From Streptomyces tubercidicus (GTDB taxonomy: Bacteria > Actinomycetota > Actinomycetes > Streptomycetales > Streptomycetaceae), in contig NZ_CP114205.1 of assembly GCF_027497495.1 (NCBI RefSeq), forward strand, positions 558,001-622,000: a DNA stretch of 64,000 nt, written 5' to 3'. Both the position numbers and the translations under genes were made by a program. The notes under the pieces were generated by a model. It saw nothing but the letters and a program-made list of their open reading frames with translations, ran no database searches and was not told where the DNA came from. Below are positions 1 through 8,503 of this stretch, piece after piece. How positions within the stretch are numbered: the first letter of the stretch is position 1; each line of letters begins with the position of its first letter.

Positions 1-646
1 CGTAGCCGAGCAGCGCCGGGTGCCTGCCCAGGGCGGCGGCGACCGTCATCCACATGCGAGCGTGCGCGGCACGGAGGTCGGCGTCCTTGTAGAGGTGGTC
101 AAAGGCGGCCTGTACGGATGGCTCGAAGTACTCGGAGAACCAGTCGTCGGGTCGGTGCGTGAACGGCAGCCCCTCGTCGCGGGTCGCCCAGTCGGGGACG
201 CCGCGGGAGTCGAAGTGGGGTCCGTATACGTCCTGGTGGGCGTCGAGGATGACCTTGATGTGGTAGCGGTTGGCCCAGTCGAGGATGCGGCGCATCTTGC
301 TGAGGTAGCCGCGGTCGTAGTGCCCGGGGGTGGGTTCGAGGTCGTCCCAGAAGAACGCGAGGCGCGCGAGGTTGAAGCCCCGGGCGGCCATGTCCTTGAG
401 GTCGCTCTCGTGGATGTCGGCGAACGCGTTGGCGCCTCGGCTGTTCTTGTCGGCGAGGTTGAAGCCGCGCCACTGGAGCGCGCGGCCCTGGCCGTCGGCG
501 ATGAAGGTGCGGTCACCGACCGTGACCCGGTCGGGGGCGCGGTCGGCGGCGCGTTCGGGGTGAGCCTGGGCCTGCGCGGGGAGGACGCCGAGCAGGAGGG
601 CGGCCACGGCAAGGGCGGCGGGGGCGACGCGGGAGGCTAAGCGCAT
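1..646 (-). CDS. Secreted GH5 glycoside hydrolase, endoglycoceramidase-like (3' end off window)
   Basis: The N-terminal 215 residues of a secreted glycoside hydrolase family 5 protein; the gene continues past position 1. It opens with a signal peptide (MRLASRVAPAALAVAALLLG, AQA-like cleavage region). The (beta/alpha)8 barrel start is clear: QWRGFNLADK, then FNLARLAFFWDDLEP, then an ILDAHQDVYG segment. That H-Q-D-x-Y form is typical of the endoglycoceramidase-like branch of GH5. The two catalytic glutamates would lie beyond the edge, so activity cannot be judged. The ATG at 646 is chosen because it starts the signal peptide and has AAAGGG upstream. Likely role: extracellular hydrolysis of a glycolipid or glucan; substrate unknown. 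Confidence 0.8.
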   Translation of the reverse strand, partial: MRLASRVAPAALAVAALLLGVLPAQAQAHPERAADRAPDRVTVGDRTFIADGQGRALQWRGFNLADKNSRGANAFADIHESDLKDMAARGFNLARLAFFWDDLEPTPGHYDRGYLSKMRRILDWANRYHIKVILDAHQDVYGPHFDSRGVPDWATRDEGLPFTHRPDDWFSEYFEPSVQAAFDHLYKDADLRAAHARMWMTVAAALGRHPALLGY

Positions 647-835
647 GCAGGAGACCCTTTCGAGTTCGAGGATGGCTGCTTGGGCGGCGTGCTCCTGGGC
701 GGTGGGATGCTACTGGCGGGTGGGTCAAGTTCCCAGGCATTCGCAGGAGTTGGCGGGGCTTCCTTCTTCGAGGGTTTCCCCGGCGTCATCGCCGGGGGCA
801 ACGTCCTGTGGATGTCGCGCAGTTACCCTGGGTAG

Positions 836-1006
836 ATCACACACTCCGCACGCGACCGCTCCTTCGGCAACGCCCGCTACGCCCGCAAGGTCTTCGAGTC
901 ACCCGTGACCCGCCAGGCCGGCCGCCTGAGCCGGCACACGGCACCGAGCCGCGAGGAACTGCTGCAACTGGTCCCGGAGGACTTCAGCGCGACGTCCCTG
1001 ACCTGA
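836..1006 (+). pseudogene. C-terminal remnant of an AAA+ ATPase (CbbX/EccA/SpoVK-like)
   Basis: An open frame of about 56 codons, ending with TGA at 1004, reads RDRSFGNARYARKVFES then VTRQAGRLS. This is the sensor-2/lid end of CbbX/EccA/SpoVK-type AAA+ ATPases. There is no start codon and a TAG at 833 interrupts the frame, so this is a 3' fragment of a lost gene. The same frame upstream (about 660-832) reads as a Gly-rich hydrophobic stretch that does not resemble an AAA+ domain. I see no other gene in 647-835. Family assignment rests on about 30 residues. Confidence 0.5.
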
Positions 1007-1016
1007 GGCAACGCGG

Positions 1017-1057
1017 CGCCGGCCGCCGGAGCGGCAGCACCGCTGCGACGGCCGGCG
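1017..1057 (-). terminator. Hairpin after the DUF1059 gene
   Basis: A perfect 9-bp inverted repeat (CGCCGGCCG at 1017-1025, CGGCCGGCG at 1049-1057) encloses a second small stem (AGCGG/CCGCT). It lies 9 bp past the stop of the last gene of the minus-strand operon. There is no T-run, as is common for Streptomyces terminators. Confidence 0.5.
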
Positions 1058-1066
1058 GGGGCGGGC

Positions 1067-1258
1067 TCAGGCGTGCTGAGGCATCTCGTTCTTGAGCGAG
1101 GCCCTGATCTGGTCACGCAGCTCGGCGCTCGCTGTGTGTCCATGGACGGACACGGCGTGTTCGCTGGCAGCGCGGACCACTTCCTCCTCCTCACCGGAGA
1201 TAGTGAGCGTGCATCCCGATTCGCTGGGGAAATCCCGGCAGTCGATCACCTTGCGCAT
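1067..1258 (-). CDS. DUF1059 family small protein
   Basis: A 63-residue protein starting MRKVIDCRDFPSESGCTLTI, with the C-R-D-F-P-S...C pattern of the DUF1059 family, a single-domain family of unknown function. The ATG at 1258 is preferred over an upstream in-frame start because GAGGAGG lies at the right distance before it. It is the last gene on the minus strand of the block that begins with the transporter at 9934, separated from the alcohol dehydrogenase by 124 bp, so it may be cotranscribed or have its own promoter. Related small proteins often sit beside oxidoreductases; no function is claimed. Confidence 0.7.
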   Translation of the reverse strand: MRKVIDCRDFPSESGCTLTISGEEEEVVRAASEHAVSVHGHTASAELRDQIRASLKNEMPQHA

Positions 1259-1382
1259 GATGCACCTCCTCAAACTCCAGTATCGTCCTCCCCCGCCCGC
1301 CCGTCGATCTCGATCTCGGTCCCGCCCGGACCGTCAGCCGGGACCACGACCGGGCTGCCGGCGGATGGTCCGGGGCATCCGA

Positions 1383-2522
1383 TCAGCCCGTCAGCATGCC
1401 CGACGTATCAATGACCTGGCGGATGGCCCGGCCCGACGCCAGCTCCTCCAGGGCCGTGTTGATGTCGTCGAGCGGCAGAGTGCCCGTGTGCATTCGCTCC
1501 ACGGGCATCAGGCCGGCTCGCCACAGGTCGAGGAATCGGGGGATGTCGCGGCGTGGGACGGCGTCGCCCATGTACGAGCCCAGGAGGGACTTGCCTTCGC
1601 CCGCGAAGGCAAGGGCCGGGACCTCCAGGACCCGGTCGGGGGCGGGGAGGCCGACCGAGACGACCTTGCCGCCTCGGGCCACAGCCGTCAGGCACTGTGC
1701 CATCACCCGGGGGCTGCCTACCGCCTCCACTGCCAACTCGGCGCCGCCGTCGGTGAGTTCACGTACGGCGTCGATGGCTTCAGCGGGGTCGTAGGCGTGC
1801 GTGGCGCCCAGTTGGAGAGCCAGTTCGCGCTTCTCGGGGACCGGGTCGACGGCGATGACGGGGTAGGCGCCCGCCGCGCAGGCGCCCAGTACAGCGGACA
1901 GGCCCACTCCGCCCAGGCCGTAGACCACCGCCGACTGGCCGGGGCGCAGGGCGGCGGTGTTGATGACGGCTCCGGCGCCGGTCAGGACCGCGCAGCCGAA
2001 CATCGATGCCACCGTGAACGGGATGTCCTTCGGGATCGGCACCACCGACTCCTGGGCCAGCACCGCGTATTCGGAGAACGCCGAGACGCCCAGCTGGTGG
2101 TGGACCGGGGTGCCGGAGGCGTCGGTCAGCAGGGACGGGCCGTGCAGCAGCCCGCCCGAACCGTTCGATGCGGCGGCCTGTGCGCACAGCGCGGGCCGGC
2201 CGGCCGCGCAGTCGGCGCAGAAGCCACAGCTCGGCACGAAGACCATGGCGACGTGATCACCGGGACGGACCCGGCTGACGCCCGGTCCGGTCTCCTGGAC
2301 GACGCCCACCGCCTCGTGACCGAGCGCCATCGGCAGCGGGCGGACCCGGTCGCCGTTGACCACCGACAGGTCGGAGTGGCAGAGCGAGGCGGCCGCGACA
2401 CGGACCAGCACCTCGCCCTCGCGGGGTGCGCCCAGCTCCAGCTCCTCCACCTCCACCGGACGGGTCTCGGAGTAGGGGCGGGCGGCCGACACCCTGCGCA
2501 GTATCGCGGCACGCGTCTTCAT
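1383..2522 (-). CDS. Zinc-dependent alcohol dehydrogenase (MDR, class III-like)
   Basis: A 379-residue medium-chain dehydrogenase. Catalytic zinc ligands are visible: C48 (LCHSD), H69-E70 (GHEAVG) and C177 (FGCAVLTGAG). The four structural-zinc cysteines C99, C102, C105 and C113 are intact. The NAD-binding GLGGVG is at 202-207. Length and the FGCA-VLTGAG-A form match the class III/mycothiol- or NDMA-type Zn alcohol dehydrogenases of actinobacteria. Expected reaction: NAD-linked oxidation of an alcohol or hemithioacetal. Its start overlaps the stop of the upstream ABM gene by 4 bp, so the two are translationally coupled within the polyol operon. The substrate is probably an intermediate of that pathway, but which one cannot be read from sequence. 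Confidence 0.85.
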   Translation of the reverse strand: MKTRAAILRRVSAARPYSETRPVEVEELELGAPREGEVLVRVAAASLCHSDLSVVNGDRVRPLPMALGHEAVGVVQETGPGVSRVRPGDHVAMVFVPSCGFCADCAAGRPALCAQAAASNGSGGLLHGPSLLTDASGTPVHHQLGVSAFSEYAVLAQESVVPIPKDIPFTVASMFGCAVLTGAGAVINTAALRPGQSAVVYGLGGVGLSAVLGACAAGAYPVIAVDPVPEKRELALQLGATHAYDPAEAIDAVRELTDGGAELAVEAVGSPRVMAQCLTAVARGGKVVSVGLPAPDRVLEVPALAFAGEGKSLLGSYMGDAVPRRDIPRFLDLWRAGLMPVERMHTGTLPLDDINTALEELASGRAIRQVIDTSGMLTG

Positions 2523-2821
2523 GCCCGCACCTCCGGGCGCGGGGCGCAGCGCAGCACGTCGCGGCTGTCCAGCAGGGGGACGATCATGCCGAGCACGATG
2601 TCCTGGAAGTGCGGTGTGGCGCAGTGGGCGGTGAAGTCGGCCTCGCAGCCGTACTCCTCGTACAGCACGACGGTCCGTGGGTCCTCGATGCCCTGGTGGA
2701 CGCGGTAGGCGAGATTGCCCGGCTCCCGGCGGGAGGCGGCGGCCACGGTGTCGAGCAGGGAGAGGACGGTGTTCTCCTCGCCCTCCTTGGTGCGGTAGCG
2801 GGCGACGACGACGTATGACAT
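2519..2821 (-). CDS. Antibiotic biosynthesis monooxygenase (ABM) domain protein
   Basis: A 100-residue single-domain ferredoxin-like ABM/YgiN protein: MSYVVVARYRTKEGEENTVL, central EPGNLAYRV and VVLYEEYGCEADFTAH, then the PHF helix. Members are cofactor-independent oxygenases or sequester reactive small molecules. AGGAG lies 10 nt before the ATG. It starts 7 nt after the GlpP-like gene stop and overlaps the alcohol dehydrogenase start by 4 bp, so it is an internal operon gene. Within the cassette it could act on a reactive carbonyl intermediate (inference). Confidence 0.75.
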   Translation of the reverse strand: MSYVVVARYRTKEGEENTVLSLLDTVAAASRREPGNLAYRVHQGIEDPRTVVLYEEYGCEADFTAHCATPHFQDIVLGMIVPLLDSRDVLRCAPRPEVRA

Positions 2822-2828
2822 GGGGGTC

Positions 2829-3491
2829 TTACTCCTGGGGTGGTGCGGTGGGCCTCTTCAGCGCGGCGGGCGGGACCGGCGGCAGCTGGTCCCGGCGCAG
2901 GTGCCAGAGGCGGGGGTCGGAGGTGGCGGCGGCGACGGACCCGAGGGCCAGCGCCAGCGCCACATCCGCGGGGGACTCGACGAAGCCCGCGGCGACCGAC
3001 GGGGACATCGCGCGCTTCGCCTGCGCGCTCATCCGGGCGATGACCGGGGCGGGCATGACTTCGACCAGGTCCGGCGCCCCGCGCGAGACCGCGTCCATGG
3101 AGCGGCGGAGATTGGACCGGTCGGTGACGAACACCTTCATCATCGTCAGCAGGCCGAGCGGCCGGCCCTTCTCTGTCAGGGACAGCCGGGTACTGACCAC
3201 GCCGTGGGCGCCCATGGACTTGATGAACTCCAGCGCGCCCCGGTCCTGGGCCAGGCCGGGGCTGCTGTCCACGTTCACGAAGACGGTCTTCCCCGCCCGG
3301 CCCAGCGCCGGCAGGACCTGTGGCAGCTGCCCCACGGTGAGCGAGGCGACGATGCACACCTTGGCCGGTGCGGTCAGGAACTGCCGCACGGGCTGAGTGC
3401 CGACGACCGACGCGACGACCGGGATGTCGGCGAGCGCCGAGGTGAGCCGCGGGTCGAGCGCGGCGCCGGACCGGGACAGGGAAGGAGTCAT
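2829..3491 (-). CDS. Glycerol-3-phosphate-responsive antiterminator (GlpP) family protein
   Basis: A 220-residue TIM-barrel-like protein of the GlpP family. Diagnostic segments are PVVASVV, GKTVFVNVDSSPGLAQD, EFIKSMGAHGVVSTR, MMKVFVTDRSNLRRS, DLVEVMPAPVI and AAGFVESPADV. In Bacillus, GlpP binds glycerol-3-phosphate and the glpD leader RNA to prevent termination. Here the gene sits inside an operon with GlpD-like and FGGY-kinase genes, 43 bp after the FAD enzyme, which fits a polyol-phosphate sensor. No convincing leader hairpin was found in the 74 bp before the GlpD-like start, so RNA antitermination is not shown; it could sense a related phosphate. Confidence 0.75.
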   Translation of the reverse strand: MTPSLSRSGAALDPRLTSALADIPVVASVVGTQPVRQFLTAPAKVCIVASLTVGQLPQVLPALGRAGKTVFVNVDSSPGLAQDRGALEFIKSMGAHGVVSTRLSLTEKGRPLGLLTMMKVFVTDRSNLRRSMDAVSRGAPDLVEVMPAPVIARMSAQAKRAMSPSVAAGFVESPADVALALALGSVAAATSDPRLWHLRRDQLPPVPPAALKRPTAPPQE

Positions 3492-3534
3492 GGCAAGGGC
3501 CTGTCTGGGGAAGAGGGGTGCGCCGTGACGGAGG

Positions 3535-5088
3535 TCAGCTCAGCGGGGACGTGCCGAAGCGGCTGGGGAGGCCCAGCTTGCCAGGGTTGAGGATGCCGGC
3601 CGGGTCCAGGGTCTTCTTCACCGCGACGAACGTCGCGAAGCCCGCCCCGAGGGACTCTTCCATGTAGGGGCCGCGCAGCAGACCGCAGCCGTGGTGGTGG
3701 CTGAGCGCCGCGCCGTGCTTGACGAGCACGGCGTTGGCCGCGTCCCACACCGCGCGGTACCAGTCGCGGCGGGACTCGGGGGCCACGTCTCCGCGGAGCG
3801 AGAAGTAGACGCAGGCGCCGTCGGTGTACGCGTGGGACTGGTGGGCCGAGGCGGCCAGGGTGCCGTCCACCCCCTCGATCGCGGCGACCACCTCGTCGTA
3901 GATCACCGGGAGGTCGGTCCAGGACGCGGCCATCTCCAGAGTGTCGGCGACGAAGCCCGGACCCGGCTGGAAGCCCTCGGCGGACTTGCCGACCAGCATC
4001 CGCTCGTCCAGCCAGCGCGCGAAGACGGCCTGGCCGTCCAGTTCGGGGCCGTACTCCGCGCAGACCTCCTTCGCCACCTTGATCGAGGCGTCGACGATGG
4101 CGGGGTCGCCCTCGTCGGCGATGAGCAGCAGGTTGGTCTCCGGGTGGCCGAAGTGGGTGCCCGACTCCAGGGCGTCGTACAGCCGCAGGACGGCCGGGGT
4201 GGCGCCACGCTGCATGATCCGGCGGCAGGCCGCCAGGCCCTGGGCGAAGCTCTCGAATCCGTACGCCACGGCGGAGGCGTACTCGGGCAGCGGGTGGACC
4301 CGCAGCCGGGCCGCGACGATGACGCCGAGGGTGCCCTCGGAGCCGATGAACAGCTGGCGCAGGTCCGGGCCGACCGCGGCGCGGGCGTAGTCGCCGTAGG
4401 TGGCCCGGGTACCGTCGGCGTGCACGACGTCGACGCCGATGACCATGTCCTCGATCTTGCCGTAGCGGGTGGAGAGCTGGCCGGCGCCGCGGCAGGCGAT
4501 CCAGCCGCCGACAGTGGAGACGGCGAACGCGGACGGCCAGTGGCCGGTGGTGACGCCGTACTCCTCCTGGAGCTGCTTTTCGAAGAGGTCGCCGAACATG
4601 CCGGCCTGGACGTCCACGACGTTCGACTCGGCGTCGAAGCCGGTGATCTGGTTGAGTCCGCACACGTCCAGGACGACACCGCCGAAGACGGGCAGCGCGG
4701 CGCCGGTGACGTTGGAGCGGCCCGCGGACGGGGTGACCGGGATGCCCGCCTCGTGGCAGATCCGCAGCACGGCCGCGACCTGGTCGGCGTCGGCGGCCTC
4801 GACGAACACGGCGTCCGGGGTCGCGGGGCGGCCCTCGGTCTCGCCGATCATCGAACCGGCCCACCAGTCACGGGTCCGGGTGACCACCTCGTCGCGGGAG
4901 GTGTACACCGCCTGCGCGGCCTCGCGCAGCGCCTCGACGACGGCATCGGGGACCGCGACCGGGTCGACCTGGAGCGCGGCCTCGCCGTCGCCGACCGGGG
5001 TGTTGCGCGCCCACTTGCTGGGGCTGGGGGCACCGATGGTGTAGTTGCCCCGGTTGAACGGGTGGGTGATGGTCTGACGGCTGATCAT
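3535..5088 (-). CDS. FAD-linked oxidase, alkyldihydroxyacetonephosphate-synthase-like
   Basis: A 517-residue PCMH/VAO-family flavoprotein. The FAD domain includes VTPSAGRSNVTGAALP, an STVGGWIACRGAGQLSTRYG segment and a GSEGTLGV turn. The C-terminal half has the HHHGCG motif (ALSHHHGCGLLRG), which corresponds to the His-rich loop of alkylglycerone-phosphate synthase, and ends DPAGILNPGKLG. The eukaryotic enzyme makes ether lipids from acyl-DHAP; bacterial relatives are mostly uncharacterised, and an oxidase of a hydroxy acid is an alternative. The ATG start overlaps the GlpD-like stop by 4 bp (ATGA). Being next to a glycerol-phosphate-type dehydrogenase suggests a DHAP-like substrate. Confidence 0.75.
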   Translation of the reverse strand: MISRQTITHPFNRGNYTIGAPSPSKWARNTPVGDGEAALQVDPVAVPDAVVEALREAAQAVYTSRDEVVTRTRDWWAGSMIGETEGRPATPDAVFVEAADADQVAAVLRICHEAGIPVTPSAGRSNVTGAALPVFGGVVLDVCGLNQITGFDAESNVVDVQAGMFGDLFEKQLQEEYGVTTGHWPSAFAVSTVGGWIACRGAGQLSTRYGKIEDMVIGVDVVHADGTRATYGDYARAAVGPDLRQLFIGSEGTLGVIVAARLRVHPLPEYASAVAYGFESFAQGLAACRRIMQRGATPAVLRLYDALESGTHFGHPETNLLLIADEGDPAIVDASIKVAKEVCAEYGPELDGQAVFARWLDERMLVGKSAEGFQPGPGFVADTLEMAASWTDLPVIYDEVVAAIEGVDGTLAASAHQSHAYTDGACVYFSLRGDVAPESRRDWYRAVWDAANAVLVKHGAALSHHHGCGLLRGPYMEESLGAGFATFVAVKKTLDPAGILNPGKLGLPSRFGTSPLS

Positions 5089-6758
5089 GCTGCGGTCCCT
5101 TCGAGGAGTACGGACTTTTCGTGACGGACGGCTGCGAGGTACTCGGCGACCGAGCGCTCGACCTCCGCCTCCGTGAGGTTCAGTTCCCGGCCGAGGATCG
5201 CGCCGACGGCCTCGGCGGCGTCGGCGGAGGCGTCCCGGCCGAACAGCCGGGCGCGGGTGCGGCGGGAGAGGACGTCGTCGACCGAACGGGCCAGCTCGGC
5301 TCGGGCCGCGTAGACGACCTCCGCCTTCGTGTAGGCGAGTCCCGCGACGATCGGCTCGGCCAGCGAGGGGTCGTCCTGGATGAGATCGCCGACGAACCGG
5401 GCCTCGGTGCCATAGCGTTCACCCAGGTGGGCGGCGATGCCGCCGGATGCGGCGACGGCCTCGGCGTCGTAACCTGCGCCGCCCAGGAGCGGGAGGTGGG
5501 TGGTGCGGCTCTTCGCCGTGCGGCCGAGGACCTTCATCACCTTGTCGATGATGAGTTCGCCCATGTGCCGGCTGGTGGTGAGCTTGCCGCCGGTCACCGT
5601 CACCATGTTGGTGCGGCCGATGGTGATGTGGTGGTCGCGGCTCATGTCGAGGGTGGCCCCCTCCTTGCTGCCGACCAGCGGCCGCAGACCGCCGATGGAG
5701 CCGACCACGTCGTCCGGGGTGAGCTTCCCCTCGAAGGCGGTGTTGGCGCCCTCCAGCAGGAAGTTCATCTCCTCGCGGGTGCAGTGCACGTCGTCGGCGG
5801 AGCCCTGGTAGTCCTCGTCGGTGGTGCCCAGCACCACGCGGTTGCCCCAGCGGGTGCAGGTCGCGCGGCGGGCCCGGCCGGGGATCGGCACGGTCACCGT
5901 GCAGTTGATCCGCACCTTGTCCCACGGCACCACGATGTGGACGCCCTTGGCGGGCCGCACCCGCGGCGAGTGGCCGTCGTCGGCCTTCGCGTCGAGTTCG
6001 TCGGACCACACCCCGGTGGCGTTGACCACGGCCCGCGCGCGGATGTCGAGGGTGTCGCCGTCCGCCGAGACCCGGGCACCGGCCACCTTGCCGCCCTCCA
6101 TCAGCAGGCTCTCGGCCTTCGCCCCGTTGAGGACCGTCGCGCCGAGCGCGGCGGCGGTGCGGAGGATGGTGAGGACGAGGCGGGCGTCGTCGGTGCGGGC
6201 GTCGAAGTACACCAGCCCGCCCTTGAGGTGCTCCGCGCGGAGCGTCGGCGCCTGGGCGAGGACCTCGGGGACCGTGAGCCGCTGGTGCAGCTTGCCGATC
6301 CGCCATCCGCCGACCAGGTCGTACGTCCACAGCAGACCCTCGAAGCCCTTGGCCAGACGGGCGTCGAGGACGCCTTCCTTCTCCAGGATCGGGAAGAGGA
6401 ACGGCAGCCGGTGCACCAGGTGCGGTGCGTTCTTGCGGAACCGGTGGCGCTCAAGGAGCGAGTGACGGACCAGGTTGATGTTGCCCTGCTCGATGTAGCG
6501 CAGGCCGCCGTGCACCATCTTCGACGACTTCGACGAGGTGCCGGAGGCGAAGTCGTCCTTCTCGACCAGCGCCGCGCTCAGACCCCGTGAGACGGCGTCG
6601 AGCACGGCGTACGCCCCGGTGACGCCGCCGCCGATGACCAGCACGTCGTAGGTGTTGTCGGCCAGTTGGCGCTTCTGGTCGGCCCGATCGAGCAGCAGCG
6701 GTGTGCGGCGGGTCGCCGCGGCAGTGCGCCGCGGTTTCCGGGCGGGCATGGTGATCAC
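5085..6758 (-). CDS. GlpD-like FAD-dependent glycerol-3-phosphate dehydrogenase
   Basis: A 557-residue flavoprotein of the GlpD family. The dinucleotide fold is at 38-60 (DVLVIGGGVTGAYAVLDAV), followed by VEKDDFASGTSSKSSKMVHG and GGLRYIEQGNI, the usual substrate/FAD loop. Later NATGVWSDE and TVTGGKLTT are also typical. The GTG at 6758 is chosen because AGGAG lies 8 nt before it; the ATG at 6749 would be 17 nt away. Expected role: membrane-associated oxidation of a polyol phosphate to the keto form, passing electrons to quinone. The kinase beside it is not a typical GlpK, so the substrate could be glycerol-3-phosphate or an erythritol-type phosphate (EryB is in the same family). Confidence 0.85.
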   Translation of the reverse strand: MITMPARKPRRTAAATRRTPLLLDRADQKRQLADNTYDVLVIGGGVTGAYAVLDAVSRGLSAALVEKDDFASGTSSKSSKMVHGGLRYIEQGNINLVRHSLLERHRFRKNAPHLVHRLPFLFPILEKEGVLDARLAKGFEGLLWTYDLVGGWRIGKLHQRLTVPEVLAQAPTLRAEHLKGGLVYFDARTDDARLVLTILRTAAALGATVLNGAKAESLLMEGGKVAGARVSADGDTLDIRARAVVNATGVWSDELDAKADDGHSPRVRPAKGVHIVVPWDKVRINCTVTVPIPGRARRATCTRWGNRVVLGTTDEDYQGSADDVHCTREEMNFLLEGANTAFEGKLTPDDVVGSIGGLRPLVGSKEGATLDMSRDHHITIGRTNMVTVTGGKLTTSRHMGELIIDKVMKVLGRTAKSRTTHLPLLGGAGYDAEAVAASGGIAAHLGERYGTEARFVGDLIQDDPSLAEPIVAGLAYTKAEVVYAARAELARSVDDVLSRRTRARLFGRDASADAAEAVGAILGRELNLTEAEVERSVAEYLAAVRHEKSVLLEGTAA

Positions 6759-6832
6759 AACATCAACTCCTGGTGTTTCGGTGTGGCAGCCCCGGTGTCG
6801 GGTGCGGGCCGCGGCGCGGCGGCCGGGGGCTG

Positions 6833-8398
6833 TCAGTGGGGGGTTCGGGGTTCGCGCAGCGGGAGCAGCGCGGGGTCGTTCAGATGGGCTCGCAACACCT
6901 CGCGCCAGGCCGCTCGCTGAGCGCTGCGCTCCGCTTCCGTGATCGACGGCTCGAAGATCTGGCCGCGCGGCTGTGCCTCGACGACCTCTTCGAGCGAGGA
7001 CCACAGGCCCTGCGCGACGCCGGCCAGATAGGCGGTGCCGCGCAGGCTGGCGGTGGCGGAGTCGGTCACCCTTTCCAGTGGCAGGCCGGTCAGGTCTGCC
7101 TGGATCTGCATCAGCGGGTCGCCGCCGGAGACGCCGCCGCCGACGCGGAGGCGGGCGAACGGGTTGCCCATGGTGCCGGCGACGGCGTCGATCAGGTCGC
7201 ACACCGAGTGCGCGATCCCGTCGACCACGGCACGGGCGAGGTCGGCGCGGGTGGTGGCGAGGGTGAGCCCGGTGAGGGCGGCGGTGGCCTCCGGATGCCA
7301 GACCGGCGTACGGACACCGGCGAGCGCGGGGACGAAACGCGGGGTGCGGCCCGGCCGGGTGGGGACCAGACCGGCTTGCTCGCAAAGCTCCTTCGGCGAG
7401 GCGAACAGCCCCAGGTCGTCGCAGAGCCAGCGCAGCGCCGACCCCGCGGTGGAGGTGTACGCCTCCAGGCTGTAGTGGCTGATGTCGCCCTGCCGGCGGC
7501 CGGGCTGGGCGACCACCCCGGTCAGGTCCGGCCGGGGCAGGGCGGGTGTGGTGCCGGTCGCCGCGTCGACGAAGGCGCCGGTGCCGTATACGCACATGCC
7601 CTGCCCGGTGGCGAGGCCGCCCAGACCGACGAGTGCGGCGTGCTGGTCACCCATGGAGGCGGTCAGCGGGACGGCGATGCCGAGGGCGTCCGGGTCGGTG
7701 GTGCCGAATCCGGCGTCGTCGGAGCGGAGTTCGGGCAGCAGGTCGAGGGGGAAGCCGAGGTGGCCGATCCATTCCTCGTCCCAGGCGTGCCGCTCCAGCA
7801 GGTAGCCGCCGGTGGACGCGGCGTTGGTGGGGGTGGTGGCGTGCACGGCGCCGCCGGTCAGGCGCCAGATCAGCCAGGTGTCGACGGTGCCGAACAGCAG
7901 CCGTCCCGCCCGGTGCGCCGCGGCGACCTCCGGGTGGGCGGCGATCTGCCGGGCGGCCCACAGGAACGGGGAGCGGGCGCCGACCGGCCGGCCCTGCCGG
8001 GCCAGCAGGGCGGCGTCCCACTCCGCCTCGTACGCGGTGAGTTCGTGCGTGTACCGCCGGTCCTGCCACACCACCGCGGGCAGCAGCGGCTTTCCGGTGA
8101 CCCGGTCCCACAGCATCGCCGTGGCCCGCTGGGTGGACAGCGCGACCGCGGCGATCTCGATGCCCTCCTCCCCCGCCCGGCCAACGGCCCGGCGTGCCAC
8201 CTCGATGGTGGCCGTCCAGATCTCCATCGGGTCCTGTTCGACCGAGAGTTCGTCGGGGTGACTGACCCTGATCGACCGGTAGAACACCTCCGAGGCGGCG
8301 CCCGAGTCGAGGACGACTCCGGACCGGGTGCCGGTGGTGCCCTCGTCGATCGACAGCACACCGCGCCGTGGGGCGGCGCCGGGGAACGTCTGCGTCAT
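6833..8398 (-). CDS. FGGY-family carbohydrate kinase (glycerol-kinase-like, divergent)
   Basis: A 521-residue sugar kinase. The phosphate-1 motif at residues 18-27 is DEGTTGTRSG, where typical glycerol kinases have DQGTTSSRA. Other landmarks: ALSTQRATAMLWDR, GTVDTWLIWRLTGG, ASMGDQHAALVG (with the catalytic-type Asp), VYGTGAF and the RVGGGVSGGDPLMQIQADLTG block near the C-terminus. It phosphorylates a polyol before the GlpD-like enzyme oxidises it. GGAAAGGG precedes the ATG. The altered motifs mean the substrate should not be assumed to be glycerol; erythritol or another short polyol is possible. It lies 74 bp upstream of the GlpD-like gene in the same direction. Confidence 0.8.
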   Translation of the reverse strand: MTQTFPGAAPRRGVLSIDEGTTGTRSGVVLDSGAASEVFYRSIRVSHPDELSVEQDPMEIWTATIEVARRAVGRAGEEGIEIAAVALSTQRATAMLWDRVTGKPLLPAVVWQDRRYTHELTAYEAEWDAALLARQGRPVGARSPFLWAARQIAAHPEVAAAHRAGRLLFGTVDTWLIWRLTGGAVHATTPTNAASTGGYLLERHAWDEEWIGHLGFPLDLLPELRSDDAGFGTTDPDALGIAVPLTASMGDQHAALVGLGGLATGQGMCVYGTGAFVDAATGTTPALPRPDLTGVVAQPGRRQGDISHYSLEAYTSTAGSALRWLCDDLGLFASPKELCEQAGLVPTRPGRTPRFVPALAGVRTPVWHPEATAALTGLTLATTRADLARAVVDGIAHSVCDLIDAVAGTMGNPFARLRVGGGVSGGDPLMQIQADLTGLPLERVTDSATASLRGTAYLAGVAQGLWSSLEEVVEAQPRGQIFEPSITEAERSAQRAAWREVLRAHLNDPALLPLREPRTPH

Positions 8399-8503
8399 GG
8401 CAGCCCTTTCCTTGACTCACGGCAGGCATCGCGAGCGAGCCGGACGGAGGGAGGGATGGTGGGATGGTGGGATACGGCGGGGAGGGGGACCCTGTGGGGC
8501 GGG

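Noticed and set aside
660..832. In-frame Gly-rich hydrophobic stretch just upstream of the AAA+ remnant
   Set aside because: No start with a ribosome site, ends at a stop before the AAA+ part, and no similarity recognised; too weak to call a gene.
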